Of a stretch of DNA of 38,683 nt, positions 15,325 through 23,826 are shown piece after piece (the stretch's first letter is position 1; each line of letters opens with the position of its first letter). The DNA lies in NCBI GenBank assembly GCA_910586045.1, contig CAJUIH010000013.1:1-38683 (forward strand). Reading direction: 5' to 3'. This stretch comes from an uncultured Eubacterium sp. (GTDB taxonomy: Bacteria; Bacillota; Clostridia; Lachnospirales; Lachnospiraceae). The notes under the pieces are model-generated. The model did no database searches and was not told where the DNA came from. It was given only the letters and a program-made list of their open reading frames with translations. A program made the position numbers and the translations under genes.

Positions 15325-15346
15325 GGTTGGCAGTCCGGCCTTTTTT
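15325..15346 (+). terminator. probable terminator of the ABC operon
   Basis: GGTTGG (15325-15330) can pair with CCGGCC (15335-15340) using two G-U pairs, with loop CAGT and six T residues at 15341-15346. It is compact and overlaps the promoter of the next gene. Confidence 0.5.
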
Positions 15347-15356
15347 CTGGTATAAT
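15327..15356 (+). promoter_or_regulatory. promoter of the LacI-type regulator
   Basis: TTGGCA (15327-15332), an 18-bp spacer and TATAAT (15351-15356), with TGG before the -10. The -35 box is embedded in the stem of the upstream terminator. Confidence 0.7.
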
Positions 15357-15400
15357 AAAGCCACTGTTACAAAAGGACGGAAATGCGAAAAGGAGGCACC

Positions 15401-16483
15401 ATGTCTAAGAAAGTGACGATACAAGCGATTGCCGAAAAGGCCGGGGTATCCCGCGGAACGGTAGACCGCGCGATTCACCAAAGGGGGAGGATCAGCCCGG
15501 AGGCAGCGTTAAAAATCAGGAAAATTGCGGATGAGATGGGATATGTTCCGAAAGGGGAACGGGACACGTCTTATGGGAAACAGGAACAGGGGGCGGACAA
15601 AAAACAGTCCAGGCGCAGGACGGTAAAAATCGGTATTGTTACGCAGCTTGCAAAATCTTCCTTTATGCTGGAAGTTAACCGCGGGATCCGTGACGCGGCC
15701 GCGGAACTAAAAGAACGCGGCGTAATGCTTCTTTTGGAAGAACGGTTTTCGGTCGATGAAGAAGAACAGCTTGCGGCGATCGACCATTTACTGGAACAGG
15801 GAATCGACGGACTTGCGCTGATGCCGGTAGACAGTGAGCGTATCCGGCAAAAAATCAACGTCCTGATCGAAGAAAAGCAGATCCCGGTCGTAACCTTTAA
15901 TTCGGATATTGTTGGGACAGGACGGATCTGTTATGTGGGGATGGACAACCGCAAAAGCGGGCAGACAGCCGCCGGGCTGATGGGGCTGATGACGCGCGGC
16001 ATAGGAAAAATCCTGGTAATTACCGGCTATTTCAGCAGCCATGTGGACAATATGCGTGTGGACGGATTTGTGGAAGAATTAAAGGCCGGCTTTCCGGACC
16101 TGGAACTGGCGGGCGTACAGAGGGGATCGGGCCAGGCGCAGGAAGTAGAGCGCATTATTGTAAATACGATGCTCGGCATGCAGGGGATCGCCGGGATCGT
16201 CGTCGTATCCGGCGGACAGGCAGGCATAAGGGCGGCGTTTGAATCCCTGCAGCTTGACAGGCGCCCGTATGTGATTATTTACGATCTGACGCCGCGCAAT
16301 GAAAAGATCCTCCAGGACGGCATCGCGGATTTTCTGATTGACCAGGAGGGCTACGTGCAGGGATACCGCCCGCCGTATATACTGGCGGACTTGCTGCAAA
16401 AAGGGCACGGGCCGAAAGAGGAATATATTTATACGGATATTCATATAAAAACAAAGTACAATCTGAAAAAAACGGTTTCGTAA
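15401..16483 (+). CDS. LacI family transcriptional regulator (probable inositol regulator)
   Basis: 360-aa protein with an N-terminal LacI helix-turn-helix (IQAIAEKAGVSRGTVDRA, about residues 7-24) and a periplasmic-binding-protein-like effector domain starting near residue 72 (KIGIVTQLAKSSF). The effector domain matches the sugar-binding type, with LALMPVDSERIRQKIN and VVTFNSDIVGTGR. The frame is open from an ATG at 15383, but the AAAAGGAGG that would then be coding is the ribosome binding site for the ATG at 15401. It stands directly upstream of, and in the same direction as, the inositol catabolic operon, so control of that operon by inositol or a breakdown product is likely but inferred. 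Confidence 0.9.
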   Translation: MSKKVTIQAIAEKAGVSRGTVDRAIHQRGRISPEAALKIRKIADEMGYVPKGERDTSYGKQEQGADKKQSRRRTVKIGIVTQLAKSSFMLEVNRGIRDAAAELKERGVMLLLEERFSVDEEEQLAAIDHLLEQGIDGLALMPVDSERIRQKINVLIEEKQIPVVTFNSDIVGTGRICYVGMDNRKSGQTAAGLMGLMTRGIGKILVITGYFSSHVDNMRVDGFVEELKAGFPDLELAGVQRGSGQAQEVERIIVNTMLGMQGIAGIVVVSGGQAGIRAAFESLQLDRRPYVIIYDLTPRNEKILQDGIADFLIDQEGYVQGYRPPYILADLLQKGHGPKEEYIYTDIHIKTKYNLKKTVS

Positions 16484-16602
16484 AGGGCATCAGCAGAAAA
16501 ATATTGCGTGCATTGCGTGCTTTTTTCGTTGTGCAAAAGTTATGAAATCGTATTTTTAAAATTGTATAAAACGTAGAAAAGCGGAATAAATAAAAAAACG
16601 GC

Positions 16603-16631
16603 TTGCCTTTCCGATTTGTGCGTGCTATTAT
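16603..16631 (+). promoter_or_regulatory. promoter of the iol operon
   Basis: TTGCCT (16603-16608), a 17-bp spacer and TATTAT (16626-16631), with TGC before the -10 (extended -10). It lies 115 bp before iolC. The same gap holds a tandem 9-mer ATTGCGTGC at 16503-16520, and GCGTGC recurs at 16620-16625 inside the promoter spacer; these may be operator parts. No clear terminator for the regulator gene was found. Confidence 0.7.
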
Positions 16632-16746
16632 GTTCACAGAAAAACAAATACGGATTTCAAGAAAAAGACACGCAAAAGCACGCGCCGTACCGCAGCATTC
16701 CGCCCGGTTTTCGGAACGTATCCAAATTGTCATGGAGGGAAATAAG

Positions 16747-17781
16747 ATGAAATATATTGCATTTGATGACAAAAGACCGTTTGATTTGATTTTGCTTGGA
16801 AGGGTGGCGATTGATTTTAACCCTGCTTATAACGACCAGGTAAGGGAAGAGTTCAAGCCGTTAAAAAAAGTACATATGTTTGAAAAATTTGTAGGGGGTT
16901 CCCCGGCAAATATCGCGGTAGGCGTGACCAGGCATGGGATGAAAGCCGGGTTTATCGGCAAGGTATCGGATGACCAGTTCGGGGAGTTTGTCGTAGATTA
17001 TTTTAACGAACAGGGTATTGACACGTCGCATATTACAAAATGCACGGGCGGTGAAAAGCTGGGTCTGACGTTTACGGAGATGCTTTCTCCAAAAGAAAGC
17101 AGTATCCTGATGTACCGCAACTGCATTGCGGATCTGCAGCTTTCGGTTGCGGATATCGACGAGGATTATATCCGCCAGGCAAAAGCGATTTTAATTTCGG
17201 GGACCGCATTAGCCGAAAGCCCTTCCCGCGAAGCCGCGCTCAAAGCGGTCTTGCTTGCGAAAAAGAATGATACAAGGATTATTTTTGATATCGATTACCG
17301 CGAATACAACTGGAAAAACAGCGATGAAATTTCAATTTATTATTCGATGGTAGCAAAAGAAGCCGACATTATTATGGGTTCCAGGGAAGAATTTGATTTA
17401 ACGGAACGGCTGATTCAGCCTGGCATGACGGATCAGGAATCCGCGGCATACTGGCAGGGGCGCCATGCGAAAATCGTTGTAATCAAACACGGTATGAAAG
17501 GCTCTACCGCTTATACATGCGATGGCCAGAGTTTTTCCATCAAGCCGTTTCCGGTAGAGGCAAGGAAAGGGTTCGGCGGCGGGGACGGTTATGGTTCCGG
17601 CTTTTTGTATGGCCTTTACCAGGGCTGGGAAGTGATCGAATGTCTGGAGTTTGGTTCGGCGGAAGCATCGATGATGGTAAAAAGCAACAACTGTTCCGAT
17701 GCGCTTCCGGGACCGGAAGAAGTGCACGCTTTTATCAAAGAGGAAAAAGAAAAATTCGGCGAGATGATTGCGCGTGTATAA
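16747..17781 (+). CDS. iolC: 5-dehydro-2-deoxygluconokinase
   Basis: PfkB-type sugar kinase that phosphorylates 5-dehydro-2-deoxy-D-gluconate in inositol breakdown. The 344-aa protein starts MKYIAFDDKRPFDLILLGRV and has the first PfkB signature (FVGGSPANIAVGVTRHGMKA, about 45-64). The C-terminal signature is FGGGDGYGSGFLYG (around 274-287), where the usual GAGD reads GGGD; the catalytic Asp is kept. The frame is open upstream to 16603, but that stretch contains the promoter; GGAGGG before the ATG at 16747 decides. It is the first gene of the operon and its end lies 79 bp from iolD. Confidence 0.95.
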   Translation: MKYIAFDDKRPFDLILLGRVAIDFNPAYNDQVREEFKPLKKVHMFEKFVGGSPANIAVGVTRHGMKAGFIGKVSDDQFGEFVVDYFNEQGIDTSHITKCTGGEKLGLTFTEMLSPKESSILMYRNCIADLQLSVADIDEDYIRQAKAILISGTALAESPSREAALKAVLLAKKNDTRIIFDIDYREYNWKNSDEISIYYSMVAKEADIIMGSREEFDLTERLIQPGMTDQESAAYWQGRHAKIVVIKHGMKGSTAYTCDGQSFSIKPFPVEARKGFGGGDGYGSGFLYGLYQGWEVIECLEFGSAEASMMVKSNNCSDALPGPEEVHAFIKEEKEKFGEMIARV

Positions 17782-17860
17782 TGGGATGACGCCGGGGAAC
17801 GAACGGCATGTCTTCATTTAGTTGAAAAGAAAAGATCTATGTATAGAAAGGGAGTAAATC

Positions 17861-19792
17861 ATGGCAGCGACTATCAGAATGACAACCGCGCAGGCGATTG
17901 TAAAATTTTTAGATAACCAGTATGTCGTTATGGACGGCGTAGAAACAAAGTTTGTAGAAGGGTTTTTTACGATTTTCGGACATGGGATCGCGGTAGGGCT
18001 TGGCGAAGCGCTGGATTCCAATCCGGGCGGGCTGCGTGTGATGCAGGGCAGGAACGAGCAGGGCATGTGCCATGCGGCGATCGCGTTTGCAAAACAAAGC
18101 GGGCGCAGAAAGATTATCCCGTGTGCTTCTTCGGTGGGTCCGGGCGCGGCAAATATGGTTACCGCCTGCGCGACAGCGACGGTTAATAATATCCCGCTTC
18201 TTGTATTTCCTGCGGATACGTTCGCTTCCAGGCAGCCGGATCCGGTATTGCAGCAGTTGGAGTGCGCGGGCAGCCTTGCAACGACGACAAACGACGCGTT
18301 TAAACCGGTCTGCAAATATTGGGACCGCATTACCAGGCCGGAAATGGTTATGACGGCATTGATCCATGCCATGCGTGTGCTGACCGATCCAGCGGAAACG
18401 GGCGCGTGCTGTATCGCGCTCTGCCAGGATGTAGAAGGGGAATCCTATGATTTTCCGGAATACTTTTTTGCGAAACGGATTCATCGGATTACCAGGCCGA
18501 CAGCGGTAGAAGAAGAGCTGGAAGATGTGGCGCAGGTGATTTTAAAAGCGAAAAAACCGATCGTGATAGTGGGCGGCGGCGTGCGTTTTTCACAAGCGGG
18601 CGAAACGGTAGAGCAGTTTTGCGAGGAATTTAAGATTCCGTTCGGCGAAAGCCAGGGCGGCAAAAGCGCGTGCAAATCCAGCCATCCGTACTGCCTGGGC
18701 GGAATCGGCGTGACCGGGACGTATGCTTCGAATATCCTTGCGAAAGACGCGGACGTGGTGATTGCGATTGGCACGAGATTGTCGGATTTTACGACGGGAT
18801 CCAAACGGCTGTTTGCAAATCCGGATGTAAAATTTGTCACGATCAACAACTGCAGATACCATGCTTATAAAATGGATGCGGTCAAAGCGGTCGGCGATGC
18901 AAAGGCTACGGTAGCGGCGCTGGCGCAAAAGCTGCGTGCAAAGGGCTATACTTCATCTTATCAGGATGAAATCGCAAAAGCGAAACAGGCATGGGAAAAA
19001 GAGATGGAACGCCTTGCAGGCATTGCGTATACCGGGGATGATTTTGAGCCGAATATCAAGGCGCGTGACCCGCGTACTGTGCCGGAGTTTGTAAAACTGA
19101 CGGACGGTGTCATTACCCAGACGGCGGCGCTTGCCGCAATCCGCAGGGTAATCGACGCGGATGCTACTATTATTACGGCAGGCGGTTCGCTTCCAAGCTG
19201 TATGCAGCGGATGTGGACGACGGATAAACGGGGAGGTTACCATGCGGAATATGGATATTCCTGTATGGGGTATGAAGTGGCTGCGACACTCGGCGTCAAA
19301 TTTGCGGAGCCGGACAATGAAGTGTACTGCGTAGTAGGCGATTCCAGCTTCCAGATGCTGCACAGCGAGATTATGACGATTATGCAGGAGCGTCAGAAAG
19401 TAAATATTTTGATCTTTGACAACTGCGGGTTTGGATGTATCAACAACCTGGAAATGAATCATGGGATTGGAAGCCTTGCGACAGAGTTTCGTTATACAGA
19501 CGGAAAGAAACCGTGTGGGGACTTAATTGCGGTGGATTACGCAAAAATCGGCGAGGGATACGGCTTGAAGTCTTATACATGCAAGACGATCCAGGAACTG
19601 GAGGATGCGTTAAACGATGCGAAGAAACAGGAACGCGCGTGCCTGTTTGACTTAAAAGTCATTCCAAAAACGATGACGGACGGTTATGAGTCCTGGTGGA
19701 ACGTAGGGCTTGCGGATACTTCCGAAAAAGAATCGGTGCGAAAAGCATGGGAAGGCGTGTTGGAAGGACGTAAAGAGGCAAGAAATTATTAA
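17861..19792 (+). CDS. iolD: 3D-(3,5/4)-trihydroxycyclohexane-1,2-dione acylhydrolase
   Basis: Thiamine-diphosphate-dependent enzyme that opens the ring of the diketone made from inosose, giving 5-deoxy-glucuronate. The 643-aa length is typical. The N-terminal pyrimidine-binding domain includes VEGFFTIFGHGIAVGLGEAL and the conserved GRNEQGMCHAAIAFAKQ. The central domain is like that of acetolactate synthase (KPIVIVGGGVRFSQA). The C-terminal cofactor domain has the ThDP motif beginning GDSSFQM and ending CINNLE. GGGAG precedes the ATG. It is second in the operon, and a strong mRNA hairpin (19804-19836) separates it from iolB. Confidence 0.97.
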   Translation: MAATIRMTTAQAIVKFLDNQYVVMDGVETKFVEGFFTIFGHGIAVGLGEALDSNPGGLRVMQGRNEQGMCHAAIAFAKQSGRRKIIPCASSVGPGAANMVTACATATVNNIPLLVFPADTFASRQPDPVLQQLECAGSLATTTNDAFKPVCKYWDRITRPEMVMTALIHAMRVLTDPAETGACCIALCQDVEGESYDFPEYFFAKRIHRITRPTAVEEELEDVAQVILKAKKPIVIVGGGVRFSQAGETVEQFCEEFKIPFGESQGGKSACKSSHPYCLGGIGVTGTYASNILAKDADVVIAIGTRLSDFTTGSKRLFANPDVKFVTINNCRYHAYKMDAVKAVGDAKATVAALAQKLRAKGYTSSYQDEIAKAKQAWEKEMERLAGIAYTGDDFEPNIKARDPRTVPEFVKLTDGVITQTAALAAIRRVIDADATIITAGGSLPSCMQRMWTTDKRGGYHAEYGYSCMGYEVAATLGVKFAEPDNEVYCVVGDSSFQMLHSEIMTIMQERQKVNILIFDNCGFGCINNLEMNHGIGSLATEFRYTDGKKPCGDLIAVDYAKIGEGYGLKSYTCKTIQELEDALNDAKKQERACLFDLKVIPKTMTDGYESWWNVGLADTSEKESVRKAWEGVLEGRKEARNY

Positions 19793-19803
19793 GGAAATTA
19801 GGC

Positions 19804-19836
19804 TGTCCGCACCAGGCGTGGGCCGTGGTGCGGACA
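19804..19836 (+). other. intercistronic hairpin between iolD and iolB
   Basis: TGTCCGCACCA (19804-19814) and TGGTGCGGACA (19826-19836) are a perfect 11-bp inverted repeat around 11 nt that can pair further (GGC/GCC). There is no U-tract, so it is not a classical terminator. It may stabilise or mark processing of the iol mRNA. Confidence 0.75.
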
Positions 19837-19870
19837 ATGAATCAATAGAGCAGTGAACAGGAGGCAGATT

Positions 19871-20656
19871 ATGGGGAAAGTATTCGGTTACCCGGAATTT
19901 GATGCGAGTGGGGAGAAAATCCTGACTACTTATGATAATGAATACAAAGAAATGATGATGGACATCCGCGTTTACCGCATGAAAGCGGGCGAGCGCAGGA
20001 CATTCGGCCGTCCGGGCGAAGAAACAGCGATTCTGCTGCTGTCCGGAACACTGGATTATATATGGGAAGAAAACAGGGAAACGGCCCGGCGTAAGGATGT
20101 GTTTACGGATGGCCCGTGGTGCCTGCATATGGGAAGCGGCAGGGAAGCCGCCGTAGAGGCGCAGGCGGATACGCAGCTACTGGTGCAGTGTACGAAAAAC
20201 GAAAAAACCTTTCCCTACAGGCTGTACCGTCCGCAGGACGCTCCATGGGGGTATTCCAGTGTGGGCAAATTCGGAAATGTGGCAAAACGGCGTGTAAATA
20301 CGATCTTTGACCATGAGATCGCGCCGGAATCCAATATGGTCTTGGGCGAGGTATTAAATGACAGGGGCAACTGGTCGGGTTATCTGCCGCACAGGCATCC
20401 GCAGCCGGAAACCTATTATTTCCTGTTTGACCGTCCGGAAGGGTTTGGCGCGAGTTTTGTCGGAGACCAGGTTTTTAAAAGCGTAGACGGAAGCTTTTCC
20501 GCGATACCGGGCGGGGAGCTGCATCCGCAGGCGGTTGCGCCGGGATATCAGATGTATACCTGCTGGATGATCCGCCACCTGGAAAGCAATCCATGGCTGC
20601 AGACAGACCGCTGCGAAGACGAAAAATACGTGTGGATGCACGATGCGCAGTTTTAA
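19871..20656 (+). CDS. iolB: 5-deoxy-glucuronate isomerase
   Basis: Converts 5-deoxy-glucuronate to 5-dehydro-2-deoxygluconate, between IolD and IolC in the pathway. The 261-aa protein is a bicupin of the KduI/IolB type. The second cupin has the metal-binding set PHRHPQPETYYF (two His and Glu) and GGELHPQAVAPGY (His), as in the family. The ATG at 19871 follows AGGAGG at 19859-19864; an in-frame GTG at 19853 is upstream of that site and rejected. The C-terminal codons (EKYVWMHDAQF) are part of a decayed tandem duplication that fills the gap to the next gene. Confidence 0.95.
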   Translation: MGKVFGYPEFDASGEKILTTYDNEYKEMMMDIRVYRMKAGERRTFGRPGEETAILLLSGTLDYIWEENRETARRKDVFTDGPWCLHMGSGREAAVEAQADTQLLVQCTKNEKTFPYRLYRPQDAPWGYSSVGKFGNVAKRRVNTIFDHEIAPESNMVLGEVLNDRGNWSGYLPHRHPQPETYYFLFDRPEGFGASFVGDQVFKSVDGSFSAIPGGELHPQAVAPGYQMYTCWMIRHLESNPWLQTDRCEDEKYVWMHDAQF

Positions 20657-20786
20657 AAAAGAAAGATATGTGTGGCTGTATTATGCGCAGTTTTAGGGAA
20701 AAGAATCGATGATAAAAAAAGATCGGTGTGTTTGAAAGATGCGCGGTTAAAAAAAGATTGGTGTGGCTGTATTTATGTGCAGCCTA
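20622..20786 (+). repeat. decayed tandem copies of the iolB 3' end
   Basis: Four related units: 20622-20656 (iolB's own end), about 20655-20696, 20711-20750 and 20749-20786. Each has an A-run, a GTGTGG-like block, and ATGCGCAG followed by a TTTTA-type end. Read in the best frame, unit 2 gives ERYVWLYYAQF and stop, parallel to EKYVWMHDAQF and stop in iolB. Unit 4 gives RLVWLYLCAA and stop, and unit 3 is more damaged. The array fills the 160-bp iolB-adh gap. Confidence 0.7.
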
Positions 20787-20816
20787 AAAAAATGGATAGG
20801 AAAGGAAAGTGGTACT

Positions 20817-21971
20817 ATGGCTAGAGAGTTTATTGTACCGGGACAAATTATTTCCGGAGCGGGAGCGCTTGCAATGGCGGAGGAATCGTTAAAGGGCCTT
20901 GGAAAAAAAGCATTGATCGTAACCGACCAGGTAATGATTGACCTTGGCAATTGCGCAAAGCTGGAGCAGGCGCTGTCCGCACAGGGCGTAGAATATGCCA
21001 TTTATGCGGAAATTACCGGGGAACCGACGGATGCCATGATTGAAAAGGGGCTTGCGGTTTATAAAAAGGAAAACTGCGATTTTTTGGTTGCGCTGGGCGG
21101 CGGAAGTCCGATTGATTCGATGAAAGCAATCGCGTCCCTGGTGGAAAACGGCGGAACGATATCGGATTATATGGGAAAAATAATTGATGTGCATATGCCG
21201 CCGATGGCAGCCATTCCGACAACGGCAGGAACCGGGTCGGAGGCGACGCAGTTTACGATTATTACTGATACCAAAAAAAATATTAAAATGCTCTTAAAAG
21301 GCAAAGTGCTGATGCCTGCGCTTGCCATTATCGACCCGCAGTTTACGATGACGGCGCCGCCGAAAATCACGGCCGCCACCGGACTGGATGCCCTCTGCCA
21401 CGCGGTGGAAGCCTATACGTCCAAAAAAGCACAGACACTGTCGGATACGTTTGCGCTGTCTGCTGTAAAACGGATTTTCAAATATCTTCCGGCTGCGTAT
21501 CAAAACGGTTCGGATGAAGAGGCAAGGGTGCAGATGTCCGTAGCGGCATTGGAAGCGGGGATCGCGTTTAACAATGCTTCCGTTACGCTGATCCACGGCA
21601 TGAGTCGCCCAATCGGCGCGCTGTTTCACGTGGCGCACGGGCTTTCCAATGCGATGCTGTTAAAAGAATGCCTGAAATTCGCCCTTTGCGGCACGTATGA
21701 ACGGTTTGGGCAGTTGGGCAGGGCCATCGGCGCGGCTGCGGATACGGACGACGATCAGACAGCGGCGGAAAAATTTTTGGAAAAAGTCGGCGCTTTGGTG
21801 GACGCGCTGGATACGCCGACGCTTAAAAGCTACGGGATAGAGCGGGAAAAATTTATGGAAGCCGTGGATAAAATGGCACACGATGCGATGGAAAGCGGCA
21901 GTCCGCAGAATACGGTGCGCGATATTACAAAGGAAGACGTAGTACAGATGTACCACAATCTTTGGAATTAA
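20817..21971 (+). CDS. iron-containing alcohol dehydrogenase
   Basis: 384-aa group III (Fe-dependent) NAD(P)H alcohol dehydrogenase. Seen: nucleotide-binding GGGSPID (94-100), PTTAGTGSE (134-142), and metal ligands D191 and H195 in TGLDALCHAVEAYTSKK. Two further His lie in LIHGMSRPIGALFHVAHG (around 260 and 274). An in-frame GTG at 20763 lies in the duplicated iolB tail; the ATG at 20817 gives the normal family start MAREFIVPGQ. This gene is not one of the classical iol set. Set between iolB and iolJ, it might reduce malonate semialdehyde to 3-hydroxypropionate, or an aldehyde derived from it, to regenerate NAD+ (inference). Substrate cannot be told from sequence. Confidence 0.9.
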   Translation: MAREFIVPGQIISGAGALAMAEESLKGLGKKALIVTDQVMIDLGNCAKLEQALSAQGVEYAIYAEITGEPTDAMIEKGLAVYKKENCDFLVALGGGSPIDSMKAIASLVENGGTISDYMGKIIDVHMPPMAAIPTTAGTGSEATQFTIITDTKKNIKMLLKGKVLMPALAIIDPQFTMTAPPKITAATGLDALCHAVEAYTSKKAQTLSDTFALSAVKRIFKYLPAAYQNGSDEEARVQMSVAALEAGIAFNNASVTLIHGMSRPIGALFHVAHGLSNAMLLKECLKFALCGTYERFGQLGRAIGAAADTDDDQTAAEKFLEKVGALVDALDTPTLKSYGIEREKFMEAVDKMAHDAMESGSPQNTVRDITKEDVVQMYHNLWN

Positions 21972-21986
21972 TCGGAGGAATATTCT

Positions 21987-22823
21987 ATGCTTAGGACAAT
22001 GAAAGAACTCCTTATAAAGGCGCAGGAAGAACGCAGAGGAATCGGCGCGTTCAGCGTTGGAAATATGGAAATGGTAAAAGGGGCCATACAGGCTGCGGAA
22101 GAACTGCATACGCCGATTATTTTACAGATCGCGCAAGTGCGGCTGAAACATTCGCCGCTGGAGCTGATGGGCCCGATGATGGTGCAGGCGGCAAAAGAGG
22201 CGGACGTGGATATCGCGGTGCATTTGGACCATGGGCTTACGGTTGACACGGTAAAAAAGGCCTTGGAATTGGGATTTACTTCTGTGATGTATGACAGTTC
22301 CACTTATCCGTTCGCGGAAAATATCGCGCGGACCAAAGAGGTTGCCGCGATTGCGGCAGACTACGGCGCAACGGTAGAAGCAGAGCTTGGGATTGTCGGC
22401 GGGAGCGAGGACGGAAGCAGCGACCATGGCATACGCTGTACAAACCCGCAGGATGCAAAGGAATTTTGCGCGCAGACAGGCATTGATGCACTGGCGGTAG
22501 CGATCGGCAATGCACACGGCAATTATCCGGTTGCGCCGAAACTCGCGTTTGATGTACTGCAAGAGATTCACAACCAGACACAGGTTCCGCTGGTTCTGCA
22601 TGGGGGAAGCGGGATTACGGACGAAGATTTTAGGAAAGCGATATCCTTGGGAATTTGCAAGGTAAATATTGCGACGGCAAGTTTTAACAGCCTGACCAAA
22701 AAAGCAGAAGAATATCTGCAGGGTGCGGGCGTACATAATTTCTTTGATTTAAATACGGCGATGGTGCAGGGCGTCTATGCAAATGTAAAACATCATATCG
22801 AAGTATTTAACTGCGGAAAATAA
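21987..22823 (+). CDS. iolJ: class II aldolase, probable 6-phospho-5-dehydro-2-deoxygluconate aldolase
   Basis: 278-aa zinc-dependent class II aldolase of the FBA/tagatose-bisphosphate family. Motifs: HLDHG (zinc His and catalytic Asp), VEAELGIVGG (Glu), AIGNAHGNYP (zinc His), LHGGSGI (zinc His and phosphate-binding Gly), and VNIATA at the phosphate site. In this operon the expected reaction is cleavage of the phosphorylated IolC product into dihydroxyacetone phosphate and malonate semialdehyde. Sequence alone cannot separate this from fructose- or tagatose-bisphosphate aldolase; context favours IolJ. It begins 15 bp after the dehydrogenase gene with GGAGG before the ATG. Confidence 0.88.
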   Translation: MLRTMKELLIKAQEERRGIGAFSVGNMEMVKGAIQAAEELHTPIILQIAQVRLKHSPLELMGPMMVQAAKEADVDIAVHLDHGLTVDTVKKALELGFTSVMYDSSTYPFAENIARTKEVAAIAADYGATVEAELGIVGGSEDGSSDHGIRCTNPQDAKEFCAQTGIDALAVAIGNAHGNYPVAPKLAFDVLQEIHNQTQVPLVLHGGSGITDEDFRKAISLGICKVNIATASFNSLTKKAEEYLQGAGVHNFFDLNTAMVQGVYANVKHHIEVFNCGK

Positions 22824-22900
22824 AACGTTGTAAAAAAAAGAGAAACAAAAAGCAAAACAATCCCATACATTGCAAAAAACAGAAAGAGAGGCAAGCACCC

Positions 22901-23800
22901 ATGTTTGACAAAAATAAGGTAAAATTAGGAATCGCACCGATTGCGTGGACCAACGACGACCTGCCGGACCTTGGCCGGGAGAATACATTTGAACAGTGCA
23001 TCAGTGAAATGGCACTGGCAGGCTATACCGGTTCCGAGGTCGGCAACAAGTATCCAAAAGATCCAAAAGAATTGAAAAAAGCATTGGAACTGCGCGGAAT
23101 AGAAATCTGCAACCAGTGGTTTTCCTGCTTTTTGATTACAAAACCGTTTGCGGAAGTAGAAAAGGAGTTTCGCGGCCAGCTTGCGTTTTTAAAGGAAATG
23201 GGCGCGAAAGTGATCGGGGCTTCTGAACAAAGCTACAGCGTACAGGGTATGCAGGATACGCCGGTATTCGGACATAAATATGTGATGGACGACGCACAGT
23301 GGGATACCTTTTGCAGCGGGATGAACCGTCTTGGCAAAATAGCAAAGGAAGAATACGGCATCAGCCTGACCTTTCATCATCATATGGGCACGGTCGTACA
23401 GGATGCGCAGGAAGTAGAGCGCATGATGGCAGGTACGGATCCGGAATATGTCAGCTTGTTATTTGACACCGGACACTTTGCGTACTGCGGGGTAGATCCG
23501 CTTGCAATGGTCAAAAAATATATCGATCGAATCAAGCATGTCCATTTAAAAGATATTCGCAAAGAAATCGTAGACCAGGTAAAAGCAGAAAATTTAAGCT
23601 TTTTAGAAGGCGTAAGAAGAGGGGCGTTTACCGTACCGGGTGACGGCTGCATTGATTTCGAACCGATTTTTCAGGTGCTTGCGGACCATCATTATGAGGG
23701 ATATATGCTGGTAGAAGCAGAACAGGATCCGGCAAAGGCAAATCCTTTGGAATATGCGGTCAAAGCAAGGAAATTTATTCGGGAAAAAACAGGATTATAA
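22901..23800 (+). CDS. iolE: myo-inosose-2 dehydratase
   Basis: Dehydrates 2-keto-myo-inositol to the trihydroxycyclohexane-dione used by IolD. The 299-aa protein is a xylose isomerase-like TIM barrel. The start KLGIAPIAWTNDDLPDLG and SEMALAGYTGSEVGNKYP are characteristic of IolE. Metal-site segments are LTFHHHMGT, LFDTGHFAYCG and IKHVHLKDIR. AGAGAGG precedes the ATG. It sits between iolJ and iolG with a 77-bp A-rich spacer upstream and 26 bp downstream. IolH is a related barrel, but the N-terminal signature supports IolE. Confidence 0.95.
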   Translation: MFDKNKVKLGIAPIAWTNDDLPDLGRENTFEQCISEMALAGYTGSEVGNKYPKDPKELKKALELRGIEICNQWFSCFLITKPFAEVEKEFRGQLAFLKEMGAKVIGASEQSYSVQGMQDTPVFGHKYVMDDAQWDTFCSGMNRLGKIAKEEYGISLTFHHHMGTVVQDAQEVERMMAGTDPEYVSLLFDTGHFAYCGVDPLAMVKKYIDRIKHVHLKDIRKEIVDQVKAENLSFLEGVRRGAFTVPGDGCIDFEPIFQVLADHHYEGYMLVEAEQDPAKANPLEYAVKARKFIREKTGL

Positions 23801-23826
23801 AGGAATAGGAAAAGGAGAAACCATCT

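Noticed and set aside
16542..16555. Catabolite response element before iolC
   Set aside because: Only the left half (TGAAATCG) matches the cre consensus; the right half does not.
16603..16746. N-terminal extension of iolC
   Set aside because: This stretch holds the operon promoter, and the start at 16747 has a clear GGAGGG and the usual protein N-terminus.
19804..19836. Hairpin as an iolD terminator
   Set aside because: No T-tract follows and iolB continues the same pathway directly downstream.
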